Origin: Lingula anatina
Taxonomy: Eukaryota > Brachiopoda > Lingulata > Lingulida > Lingulidae
Direction of reading: 5' to 3'
NCBI RefSeq assembly: GCF_001039355.2
Contig: NW_019775420.1
Span: 352,572 to 393,022 of the forward strand
Length of the DNA: 40,451 nt
Position 1 is the stretch's first letter, and each line of letters starts with the position of its first letter. Below, piece after piece: positions 1-10,658 of the stretch. The position numbers and the translations under genes are program-made. The notes under the pieces were generated by a model, which worked only from the letters and a program-made list of their open reading frames with translations, was not told the origin of the DNA and ran no database searches.

Positions 1-165
1 GTGCTGGGGGAAACGACTAAGATGACATGGGGCTCGTGATGGGGGAGACGACAAAGATGACATGGGGCTCGTGATGGGGGAGGGGGGAGTAGACAGCTAT
101 GATGCATTGGGGCTCGTCATGGGGGGAGACATAAAGATAAATTGAGCCCCGTGATAACGAGAGAC
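1..165. repeat. 35-bp minisatellite array (array 1, left edge)
   Basis: Tandem 35-bp units with the core GGGGCTCGTGATGGGGG followed by a variable part such as AAACGACTAAGATGACAT. Two to three regular units are followed by diverged units containing GGGGGGAGTAGACAGC. The same array with the same diverged end occurs near 22.5, 31.9 and 37.1 kb. The array is cut by the window edge. Open frames across it are repeat artefacts. Confidence 0.9.
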
Positions 166-919
166 GACTGCACAGTAGGAAAAAAAGCCTTACAGTGAGC
201 ACACAGGTGTGTAATGACAACACTCGTAATAAGAAACACGGATACTCACATGCCTATTTCAATTTCTGCAAGGTGAATGTTATAGGGATGAACATTGTTT
301 ATAAATTTATATAATTTTAATTTTTTTACTTCCCCTTTGAGATTTTTCTTTATTTTTGTAATGTTCAAGACTTCTTTTAAAAATAGATACAATGACTTTT
401 TTCCAAATGCACCTCCAAATGCTTTCACAGTTAGTAAACATGTTGCTGACAGCATAAATTCTTTAGAAAAAGTCGTGTCCCAATTTTCAAATGCATGCAC
501 TGAATAAACAAAATAGTATTTTATAATAGTATTTTTATAGTATTTTTTATTTCATGAGCTTACCAAACTGGTGATTCAAATTTGATGTTTAAATTTTACA
601 TTTTTTAATTTCTTTTTACATATTTTCACTATGGTGATGTGCATTAAATCATTTGGATGAGGTAAAAAGTGTAAATGCAACAAGATGCAAGCCAAGCTAA
701 TAAATGAAATTTAAAATAATAAATTATGCTCTTTCGCTTTCATGATTGCTATGAATTTTACTGAGTAAAAGTTTACTACCATTCTTAAGTCTGTAGACGA
801 AAAACAAAACCCTGAATTTTGATATATGAAAATGAAAAGTCTATATGGAAGTTCAAATTATTTACTATATAGGCTTTAAATGACTTTAACTTCAAACTCG
901 AGTATCCTGATAGCAGTAT

Positions 920-1150
920 TTGTACAAAAACATCCCTCTCCTAATATTTGCAAGTGGACACGTACTAGTACTAACAGCGCCGTTCGTACGTGTACTGAGA
1001 AAAAAAGACATCTGTATCGCACTTATCAGAGAAGAAAACAATAAACGATTTAATCTCACAGACCATGCATTTTTCGTTCATTTTAGGTCAGTTGCTAACA
1101 AGTGTAGTGGAGAATTAAACAAAACTGTCGACAAGATCTCAAAAATATGA
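920..1150 (+). other. Recurrent short open frame, 76 codons, function unknown
   Basis: An open frame containing GHVLVLTAPFVRVLRKK is open here and, as a 100-codon frame, at 38161-38463. The homologous stretch at about 14345-14480 has an extra T that creates a frameshift and a stop. No domain, signal peptide or splice sites were recognised. The near identity of blocks 0 and 4 by itself explains why the frame is shared, so coding capacity is doubtful. Confidence 0.15.
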
Positions 1151-1864
1151 ATTTTATTTTCATGAATATTTTCAGTAGCACATGTGTTCATTTTCTGAGG
1201 TTTCCCATTAATTCTTACCTTTACTCTGAAATGCGTAGTATTTCAAACCAAATCAAGAAAATACACAATTAAGTTTAGAGTTATATAAACCCCGAACTCT
1301 CTATCTCCAGCCACATGCTATAAATATTTCTAAAAAATTCTTGATTAACTGTATTCAAGCACTCTGCACCACATTGATTAATATTTCGTAAAGACGTAAC
1401 CACAATAAGACGTTGATACGTGAAAATTTAGACAAAATGCAATGGGATTTCTTCATATTATCAATCATGTTAGTTTTGCCACATAATCCTAGGCCTTATG
1501 TTTACTAAAGAAACTATCAAGGTTTATTCAAGATAATCTTTATGTTTGAACTTTAGTCATTTTATTTCTTTGGATTTAATTTCATAATCGTCATGTGTTT
1601 TAGATTTGGTTTTGTATTAGTTGAAGTCGAAAGTACAGATGCAGGAAATTATTTTTAGTGAGGACAGAAAGATTGCAAATCTTAAATTCATATTCATAAT
1701 GGGAGACGACGGCCATAGGGAAATAAAGAAGATGAACAAGCTGTATTTCACCCAGTGAAACTGTCCGGATAATCCGCGAAAACCAAGTGCTCCGTTTACC
1801 GCGTCACTTAATCTCGCCGCTTAACCACTCGTAGGTACATGTAGCAGGGGAGGCATTTCTTATT

Positions 1865-2305
1865 ACCTCCGCCAAGGAGGTTATGTTTTTGGTTCCGTTA
1901 GTTTGTCTGTCTATCTATCTGTCTGTCTGTCTGTCAGCAACTTTACAGAAAAAGTTGTGGACCTATTTTGATGAAATTTTCAGGAACTGTCAGAAGTGGG
2001 CCAATGAAGAGATAATTAGTTTTTGGTGGTGATCCAGATCAATAATCAATCAATAATCAATAATCAAAAATAAAAAAACTAGGTTATGGACCGATTTTGA
2101 TGAAATTTTCAGGAACTGTCAGATGTGGGCCAAGGAACAGATGATTAGTTTTTGGTGGTGATCCGGATCATTAATCAATCAATTAACAATAATCAAAAAT
2201 CAAAAAGGTAAATCATTATAGAAAGAAAATTTAGGGGTGAAACGGCATTGGGTGGAGACTTTGCTGCCTTGACGGAGGTCTGCGCTGTCGGGGTGCTTTT
2301 CTAGT
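1865..2305. mobile_element. Inverted-repeat-flanked non-autonomous element, copy A
   Basis: Starts with ACCTCCGCCAAGG and, near its right end, carries CCTTGACGGAGGT, whose reverse complement ACCTCCGTCAAGG matches with one change. About 30 bp of tail ending CTTTTCTAGTT follows. Inside are a GTCT tetranucleotide run and two tandem units of about 115 bp, each containing GATGAAATTTTCAGGAACTG and TTAGTTTTTGGTGGTGATCC. Units 1 (near 15595) and 2 (near 26412) have the same flanks without the insertion, an empty-site comparison that defines the borders to within a few bases. No coding capacity is seen. Confidence 0.8.
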
Positions 2306-3104
2306 TTGATTTGAGTTGTCTGTGACATTGAACAAAAGTAATATATAATAAAAAAAAAATAAAGAAAAAACAAAGAAAATATCAATGGTGTGATATAAAT
2401 TTCCAAAATTGGGTCACTGCAAAGGCACAGATTCAATTGCAGATTTCAAGTACATATTGTATAAAACGCGGGGTTAGTACACATAGATACAAGAGTGGTC
2501 ACTGGATATCAGAGGAAATCAAAGAGATCATTTGTTTAAGCTCATATTTACAAGACTGAAGTCAGCTATTAAAACTGAAAGATGGCAAAAAATTAGAGAG
2601 ACATTTATCCACAGTATACATCAGAGACCGATCAGAAGGACGAATGGTCATCAAAGATATTACTTTATAAAATAAATCTTCACATTTTAATTTAGCGTTA
2701 ACTAATTAATTCTGCACAGGATCACATCATCATTCTATTGTTTCACTTTTTAATTCAGGTGAAATGATATTGCATTAGTGCGACTCTTGACTTCATGATT
2801 GACACCTGTTTGCTGACTCCATACATGTCATTTTACTGCGTGTGCTTCTATTTTTTTAACCATCAATACTCTATGAACAACAAAAGATGAAATCATTTGA
2901 TTTATTTTCAATGTGAGAATGCGTCTGGTTAACAGCAATCTCAATGTCCAAAGAAGTCAAATGAGGGAAATAAATCTCATTTCATAAAATAACAGACTTG
3001 AATCTCCTCTGTGTATCTGAAAAAGAACATGAGAGATTATAAAAACATGTATGTTAATTTGATATTAAAATGAATATTATGAAGACAAATACCCTTCCCT
3101 CTAC

Positions 3105-3105
3105 N
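3105..3105. other. Ambiguous base / probable assembly join 1
   Basis: A single 'n' follows CCCTTCCCTCTAC, the point at which units 2 and 4 run into a long C-rich tract. Homology to the unit stops here and unrelated DNA begins. This is best read as a gap closed with one base or a contig join. Confidence 0.75.
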
Positions 3106-3224
3106 TTTATTTGAGTCATATAAGAATCTAGTAGAAGTGGTTTACATGTGTTACTGGGAATCCACGCTCCACCAATGCTCGGTTCGTATGTACCTTTAAC
3201 TCTTGCAAATATTTCCTTTAGGCT

Positions 3225-3380
3225 GTCTTATAGGACTTTATGGGACTCTATATGAATTCTATAGGACTATATGGATTTTACAGGGCTATAGAGGGTTCTG
3301 GACAGGAATTCTAACGAACGTCCTATAGGAAACACGTTCTACATTTTCCTATAGGATTTGGGGCCAATTTCCTATAAGAC
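3225..3380. mobile_element. Short palindromic TATAGGA-rich element (MITE-like)
   Basis: The segment is bounded by perfect 11-bp inverted repeats, GTCTTATAGGA at 3225-3235 and TCCTATAAGAC at 3370-3380. It contains further TATAGGA or TCCTATA copies on both strands, such as TCCTATAGGA near 3331 and 3348. A self-complementary unit of about 156 bp fits a small non-autonomous element or foldback repeat. No second copy exists in the window, so mobility is inferred. Confidence 0.5.
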
Positions 3381-6084
3381 GTCGTATATCACCCCTTTTC
3401 CCTAGAATCCTGGACAAGCCACTGTTAAAAAAATTGCAAGTCGTACCAGAAAACATCAAGATTATGCGTTTTGTGCACGCAGCTCAAGAGGAAGATTAGA
3501 ACAAAATATGATCATAGTGAAATGAGATCATTGTCTTTTCTACTTAGCGTCCTACGAGTACAATGACACTGTCTTCACAACATGGTAATGAATGTCAACC
3601 GTGTGCCACTGTCTGTTAATGGCATCGTTAATGATGATTAACTTCATTCTTAAGCCTTTGTACGAGGAAGTGCACTGCATCCCCCTCAACGTTAAGGAAA
3701 CCCAGAGTATTAAGTACTTTGTCCTATTATTACGATCAAGGTGAACCCATTCGTAGTTTCTTGTGATTTTCCCTGTAGTTGCATGTACTTTTTTACGTGT
3801 TGGCAGTCCAGAATAATTTGGTTTATCTATTAAAGAATCATGCAAATATATGCACCGCCCTTAATGCCTCGTTAAGATCATACGAATTCCATTTTCATCG
3901 ATTGTTCTAACCTAACCTATGTTAAACTCGGCCACCTTTCTGCTCTCGGTCACCTTTCTTTGGGGATAGGCCATATTATTTATATAATATATGCTTTAAA
4001 TCCATTACGCCTATGGCTTTTGTATTTTAATTCATTTTTCAATCAACAGAAAAATCTAACAAATACGTTACGATGCCTGCTAGTGGCTCTGGGTGACTGA
4101 TGCCAAATGAAAAATTGAACAATGGCTGCCGGCTCTTGACAAGCCTTTGCCGTTATACAATAATGAATGGGTATTCATTATGTCCTCTATCGTTTTCAAT
4201 GCAAATTTGCACGTTCCAATTCCTTTTTGTACACTGTATGTCACACATCTTGAGTACATATGTATTTTGCTGTAATTCTTTCATTTCAACCATTGTGTTA
4301 TTCTTTCCCATAGATAAGCGAGTATTTCCCTGTTATAAACCACACTGTCAAACAAAATATTCCAGTAATACGGGCATTGTTGCATTGGTTTAATCAGATT
4401 ACATATCTGGTAAGTTTTTGTCTCTATCGATCGATCTCCAGCACCTCTGCGGTTAATCTTTGACATCAAGATCGATGTAAATTCAATTGAGGTGTTGGTT
4501 AACCGCCTTTAGTTTCATAACATAAATATTAAATCCACCGTATACAGTGAAACCTGAAATCTTCCATATTCCTGAGATGATCTGAGATGATATTGCGAAT
4601 CTGGATCAATGTACACTAATAGGCAGAATCATATAACAAAGATACCAATATTTTATACAGTATTTACATAATATCTAGAAATTCTAGCCAGCGTCATGTA
4701 CCAGAGATCGAGGGAGTCCAGTTTCCATTGATCTGTACAGGTAAGCCATGTCCAAGATTTCGAACCGCTTACGTCACGGCAACCCTTACATGTACAAATT
4801 TAATGGAGCACAGTTTGTGTGACACTCGCTGCGATGCGAAGGATGAAGTGTTTGCATCAGGAATATAGAAATGGAACAATGTTTTGATTTTGGACCAATC
4901 GCAGTATTCTTCATGTGTCGAGAAGCCTATTTTCGAGAAATGAATCTCATTTTCGGCTTTGCAATGTAGAAATAAATGCAACGACATACTACGGTTGTAC
5001 TCTATACGGATAGATAGAACGACAAGAAATCCTTATCAACAAAAACAAAAGAAAATGAGCACATTATACAATGATGCTAAAGTAACAACGGCTAATTCAA
5101 ATGCACATAACATCTAAGGATAATAAACGGAAACGAGTTTTAAAGTTTTAAAAAATATTGAAACACAAAACATCAGATATAAAACAGTTCTGAATTATTT
5201 CCCCTCAACATAAGTAAAGATAACGGAATAAACCCCAGCCGTGCTCCAGGTTTTCAAAATTAGTCATATAAAAACGCCAGTTGCTGTCGTGAGGCGACCT
5301 TGTTATTTCTGAACATTGCACAACGGTTCCTTACACAACCCAAAATAAATAGGTGTGCATCAGAGGCAAGCGTTATTCCAAGAACCACAATGTCACGATT
5401 TTCTGATCGATACTAGATCTGGTGACGTTTTCTGAAAGGTGCGCCATTTTCTGAAGCGGATTGTGGGCGACAGAGCAGTGCCAGAGGTAGGTTCCAGGTA
5501 TTAGGAGGGTGAAGGTATAGCATTGATGGTACCTTAACCTTTGCAATCAGACGAAATAAAGAAAAATAGTCGGTAGTTTCAGAGAAGTGAAGGAACCAGC
5601 GTAACCATATTCTAGGTAAGAGAGAGGCGTTCTTTAAGGGCGGCTGTGGGTGGAAGAAAGTGGAAAGCAAATAGACCATCGTAAACAGTGGTCTGGAGTG
5701 GTAGGTATGCATGTACTGAATTGCAGTTTTTCCTATTTATTCATTAAGTTTAATGTATCAACGAACAAAAGTCAAGTTTATTCGAGAACGGCACTTGAAG
5801 ATAAGCAAGTAATGGTTAGTGGTGTTCTTATATGATACGAGTACGTTAAAGGTAACCAATACATTATAGAACTTCACTTAGAAAAATGTTGTATTTTTAT
5901 GAAATGTGTACCCAATGCAAAACCGTTGGAGATCGTAAAGTGGGTATAGTATTTCACGCTCGAAACCAATAGTGACCCACTTCCAATTTATAAATGCTAT
6001 CGTTTTCCGAGGTGTGAAAGAAATGCTTGTTAACTCAAATGCGACTTATTTCTCATGCGTTTTGCCCGTGGAACTGATTGTTAT

Positions 6085-6170
6085 GAAACTAACACCTGCA
6101 TCACAAATGAAATATTTACTTTGTGATGAAGTCGAAGATGAGTTTCATGTTATTTTGAAATACCCTTAAT
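6085..6170 (+). pseudogene. Possible remnant of a LINE C-terminal coding tail
   Basis: The translated stretch LCDEVEDEFHVILKYP resembles the C-x2-C...ED-FH-CP tail often found after the reverse transcriptase of animal non-LTR elements, with a missing first Cys and the final Cys replaced. It ends at a stop immediately afterwards. Only about 20 residues match, so this is a weak call. Confidence 0.3.
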
Positions 6171-7195
6171 TTGTCACATCCACCATAGAAATTTTCGCTG
6201 AAATGTTTCTTTTATCTAATTTCTTCGGGAAGCAAAGTATTGTTTATCTTAGCACGTTGCAAGAAGGAATTAGTGTCGGGAAGAGATAATGGGAACCCCC
6301 GAATATTCCTTCCTACATGTAGCACTGTCATTCCGGGCAAACTGGGGTCTCATAGGGTTAGTACAGGTTACGTGTAAGCCACAAGTATCGTGACCAGTAA
6401 ATAGGAGGATTGTCATCTGCACAAATTATGGAAGCGGACGACATTTCCTAGCCGACTACTATTTCTGTTACATCACTTACACTTACACCACTTGACGCAT
6501 TCTTAAAATATAAATTAGAACAATATTAGAGTTCGCATGAATATATATAGATTTTTCAAATGGTGTCATTCTCCAATAAACAGAAATGTCACTTGGTCGG
6601 AATGTCTGGCAGAATCGGTTATTTGTTAGCTACTTCTTATTAATATATCTTAGACAGCACTGTGCATTTGTGATCGGCGAGTATAACAATAAAACCCCGC
6701 GTCAGAGTGATCTGTCTCGATCTTTTATCTGAAAACAAACACAAAAATGTTTGCAAGTAGGCAATTGTGAACTGATTATTAGAGGAATCATATTTGTTTG
6801 TACAGGGTAAGATGTCTACAGGATTTTACCAGCCTCACTTTGTTGATGGTGAATTTGCTAATGTGATTCCTTATAATGAACAGCAGTTTACGTAAAATAT
6901 GGATTAGATTATTACATTTAGCCATTTGCCACAAACTTTGGAGAACACATGACGATTATTCACATTGAAGAGTGTTGTGAACAAATCAAAATCAGTAAAG
7001 TAAAAACATTATTAAGTCGCGTACACTGAATGCAATTTAGCGAGAAGAGTTAGATCGATCCAGCATAGACCCGCAGAGTTAGATCGATTCAGCTAGTACG
7101 ATGAGTTCATGGGAACGCTCCTTAACTCAAACAGTTATGGATGAAATTTGAGAAAATTTTCCGGACAGATCATAAATCAGCTAAATGTCTTGACG

Positions 7196-7340
7196 TCTCT
7201 CTGCGCTCTCTGAGTGCCTTTCTAGTTAGAATAATAATAATAATAATAACTATTATAATAATAATTATTATTGTCTTCATTATTATTATTATTATTATAA
7301 CCAGAAAGGCACTTTTATTATAATTAGAAAGACTTAATAA

Positions 7341-7378
<38 letters not shown>

Positions 7379-7385
7379 TTTATGC
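7196..7385. repeat. (ATT)n microsatellite framed by an inverted repeat
   Basis: ATA/ATT trinucleotide runs fill most of this stretch. The first part is flanked by GTGCCTTTCTAGTT on the left and AACCAGAAAGGCAC on the right, which are inverted copies with one mismatch. The sequence preceding the left arm, CTGCGCTCTCTGAGTGC, resembles the tail of the elements at 1865-2305 and 39128-39575 (CTGCGCTGTCGGGGTGC). This links the microsatellite to the same repeat family. Confidence 0.7.
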
Positions 7386-7429
7386 TTTGTAAAAAGGCCA
7401 AACGTATGTCCTTCAATGAAAGCTCGCGT

Positions 7430-9050
7430 GGGCAAAACCAGGGCTTACCTCAGACGACTTGCAATGTCAAAGAACAAGTCCACACGTGTCAAGACATGTT
7501 TTTAAATCACGCCCACAGGTAATTAGCAGCTCAACTGAAAGGATTAACGAGAACGCTAGCTCTGACACTAGTTTATGTAAAAATGAGTCTGTACGTACTA
7601 ACGCTTCAACTGTCTCTTTGTCCCGAAGAGGTACTGCATAATGTTGGTAAAATACCGATTTGGAATAAATTACCGATTGGAACAACCATAACCTCTTTAT
7701 TGCATTGCCTAATATAATATAAAATCGTGACCATAGGGCAGGAAAAATATAATATATTTAGATTCACTGCAGTGTTTTGGCAGTGTAATAAAAATAAACA
7801 AATCGACAAAAATTTTAAATAAATGAGAAACGCGAGTCATGCAGCAGAGAAAATTGTCATAAATAAGCCAGGGACATGTTCGTCAATATTTAGTTTGACA
7901 TCAATCTGTGGCCCTGGACGAGAGTGGCTCTGGGGCAGGGGTGGGTCGTTGGGGGGGGGGGAGTTTATGCCTGCGTTTGCTGAATCTTTCTTATCGAAGT
8001 TAAACGAGTCCGCGCTGGAAATGATCAGGGTGGGAAAGGAAGGAAAAAACAAATTAAAAGATTATTAAATGCTTTAGATTTTCCGTAAACTCCACTTGGT
8101 GGTAAAAAAAGCGACAGTTGATCTACTAATGCCTAGTAATACCACTAAAATGGCAAGGTGCAGAGCACAAAAATGACTGCATCTTCACATCACTTCAATA
8201 TCACAATTTTCTCGGTGTCATATTATTCAGTGTTCATTAGTCAATTTAAAATAATTGCAGGGAGGGGATTGTCCAGGAATTGTCCATGTGGGGGAGGGGG
8301 CTGATTTGGGAAACCCACACCGGTGCTTTTGCACGAGCACAATATATATAAACGAGTCCGCGCTGGAAATGATCAGGGTGGGAAAGGAAGGAAAAAAACT
8401 ATTTTTTTCCTTCCAGGCGATCATTACCAAGTTATCTTTGAACCAGTTATTGTACATGTCACCAGATTATGATTAATCTTCTCTTATAGAAAATTTTAAT
8501 GTATAATTTACAGTATATGTTTACATTTTAAATATGAAATAAATAATATCTTATCATATCATATCAAAGAATACTTACGTGGGCAGAAGCTGATCTAACC
8601 TACCTCAGGCACGTGCACCTTACGTCATACCACTTTAAAAGGCATATCCCGCCAATAGGTAATTAGCACTTTACTGAGAAAAAGACGAGTTTATCAAAGG
8701 GTGAGGCTTTAAAGGGCAACACAGTGCCTCATATGTCACTTTCTCCCACAGAGTTGCTGAAAACTGTAGGTAAAACTAGCGATTTGTACTGATTTGTTAA
8801 TTATAATTCCTGTTTAGATTGCTTGAGTGCTGACTTCAGGACAGGGTAGCTATAATAGAATGTTTTTGTATTCACTGTAGTGTTTTAACAGTGTGGTTAG
8901 AAATAATTTATTAAAAACGAGGTAGAAAAAGACGTGACTACTCTATCATGTGTATATACGTGTTTTCGTAAACAGTGCTATTTTCTTTCCTTCCAGGCGA
9001 TCATTACCAAGTTATCTTTGAACCAGTTATTGTACATGTCACCAGATTAT
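7430..9050. repeat. Diverged and recent duplications upstream of the precursor gene
   Basis: Three pairs of related blocks lie here. A diverged pair (about 7440-7800 and 8590-8930) shares TACCTCAG, GGTAATTAGCA and the motif ATTCACTG-AGTGTTTT-CAGTGT. A nearly perfect 48-bp pair lies at 8003-8050 and 8351-8398. A nearly perfect pair of about 65 bp lies at 8405-8470 and 8985-9050, each beginning with a pyrimidine tract and TTCCAG, like a 3' splice site. These may be duplicated upstream exons or promoter pieces of the gene starting at 9213. No TATA box was confidently assigned. Confidence 0.65.
8386..8414. repeat. Perfect 13-bp hairpin at a duplication joint
   Basis: GGAAGGAAAAAAA, a 3-nt loop and TTTTTTTCCTTCC form a perfect foldback. 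It sits exactly where the duplicate of 8003-8050 ends and the duplicate of 8985-9050 begins. Confidence 0.85.
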
Positions 9051-9170
9051 ATTTCATCTTCTCAATGACCTGTGATTTTCTATCTTGACGTCTTATTCAT
9101 GTGCTGTTCTCGATGTACATGTGTACGTAACATGGCCCAATTAAATTTTACATTTCTTTCCACATATTAG

Positions 9171-9212
9171 GGACGTGAAGAAACCGACTGGACATCCAAG
9201 ACCGCAGCAGTC
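9171..9212 (+). other. 5' UTR start of the first coding exon, after a likely 3' splice site
   Basis: ACATTTCTTTCCACATATTAG at 9150-9170 is a pyrimidine-rich stretch ending in AG, a good 3' splice acceptor, 42 bases before the ATG. This suggests that at least one non-coding exon lies upstream, possibly in the duplicated region at 7.4-9.05 kb. No ATG occurs between the acceptor and the chosen start. Confidence 0.5.
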
Positions 9213-10602
9213 ATGAGGACCACGGCCTACCTTCTGCTTGTGTTTGTGACATCGAACGCTTACGTTGTCCGGCGGCGTGACCCCTTTGACGACCAGGAAT
9301 CCATGAGGGACGCCCTCGAAGCCTTGGAAAGCCGCCGACTGGGGGACGGGGGTCAATACTACGACGCTGCCAGCCAAGGTGTTCCATACGACGAGTTTGA
9401 CGATGGTGAAGGTTACGAAAATACCGATCCATATCTTCTACAGAACCTTCTGGATGACTCCCGCCTAGGGCAGGGAGACGAAAGCTACGGCGGAGATGAA
9501 GAATTCGATCCATACCCACCCTTTGAATCCCCGTCATACGACGACGGTGCTATGTCTCCAACAAACAGCGATGATTTCGTGGGGATTAAACAGGGGGCGC
9601 CACGAGATGAACCAGTCACACGGGAGGAGCTCGAAGACCTCTTCAAATCCGTAAATGACCAGTACCAGGATCAGGATCAGGATCATGACTCGGCCCAACC
9701 TTTGAAGTTATCCCTAAAGAAGAAATATCAACCTTCCCCAAAACAGTTTAAAAATTCCAACTCTTTAACGGACACGAAAACTCGCCTAAAGAACATGAAC
9801 CCACAGCAGATGCAGGCGCTGCTGGACGAACTACGAGCGGAGGCCTCAAGGGAGGAAAAGCGAAACACCGCCAAGAAGTCAACCTCCGGAGGTGACTCCC
9901 TTCAGAAAGTCAATCAAGAAGAACTTAACTCCATATTTGGGTCAGCTGGGATTAAAAAAAGTGTCAAGAAAGAGGCCAAAGAGGACGTGCCCAGTAACGA
10001 GGAAATGACCAAGAAACGCAAGCGTTCTGGCACAGATGGACTTAACAGTCGGAACCAAAACAGTGGCACTGATGACGTTATAGGAGATGCATCAACGAAA
10101 AACGGGGACGACCTCGACTTCAGAAAGCTTTATCAACAAACCGACCTAAAGGCCAACCTCCTTCAAAGAGAAAACGAATACCTAACAGATGCCTTGGATT
10201 TGGCAACATTGAGCCAGTTAAAGGGTGGAAACGACCTGGTCCCCAAGGAGGCAGACAACCTACAGAAAGCGATGGAAATCGAGTCGTTGATTGGTCGCCT
10301 GGAGAGGAACATGGTGCAACAGATAGGAGTTGATCTACATGCCGATGGGGAGCACCAGGACGAAAATGATGAAGAGAAAAAGTCGAATTTGGAAGATCTT
10401 GGTAAGTGAGTTCCGTGAAAATGATTTCTTTAGAAGAGAACTTTCTTTCTCCAGCCATTTGCCTGCTTTCCTCTGCTTCCTACTCTCTCTCTCTCTCTCT
10501 CTCTCTCTCAAACACACTTGTACACTCGCGCGTAATGTACGACATAATGTTATCATACCCGTATATTCTGGTAAGCGTTTGTTCACCCCAAACGTTTATT
10601 TT

Positions 10603-10658
<56 letters not shown>

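Larger units (their letters stand above)
166..3104. repeat. Repeat-unit block 0 (duplicate of 37.4-40.45 kb)
   Basis: This roughly 2.9-kb AT-rich block aligns almost base for base with 37400-40451, with scattered substitutions and 1-10 bp indels, and with the parts of unit 2 at 22740-23495 and 25770-27215. A diverged copy lies at 14327-16370. In units 1 and 2 the block is followed by a minus-strand EF-hand gene. Here it ends at an 'n' in a C-rich tract and is followed by unrelated single-copy DNA. No convincing gene is seen in it. Two short reading frames recur between copies and are listed separately. Confidence 0.85.
3106..7195. other. Single-copy AT-rich DNA, no gene recognised
   Basis: About 4 kb without homology to the surrounding repeat units. 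The open frames here are all 100 codons or shorter and have no recognisable domain, signal peptide or exon series. Two items stand out: the palindromic TATAGGA cluster at 3225-3380 and a possible LINE-tail remnant near 6090-6170. Both are listed separately. A short AGATCGATC-containing stretch near 7045-7095 recalls the element at 36609-36828. Confidence 0.6.

Noticed and set aside
7823-8068. 81-codon plus-strand frame upstream of the precursor gene
   Set aside because: It spans a G homopolymer and part of a duplicated non-coding block, and no signal or domain is seen.
9141-10458. Minus-strand open frames of 78-112 codons opposite the precursor gene
   Set aside because: They are shadows of the long plus-strand exon 9213-10401, which has a signal peptide and in-frame splice junctions.
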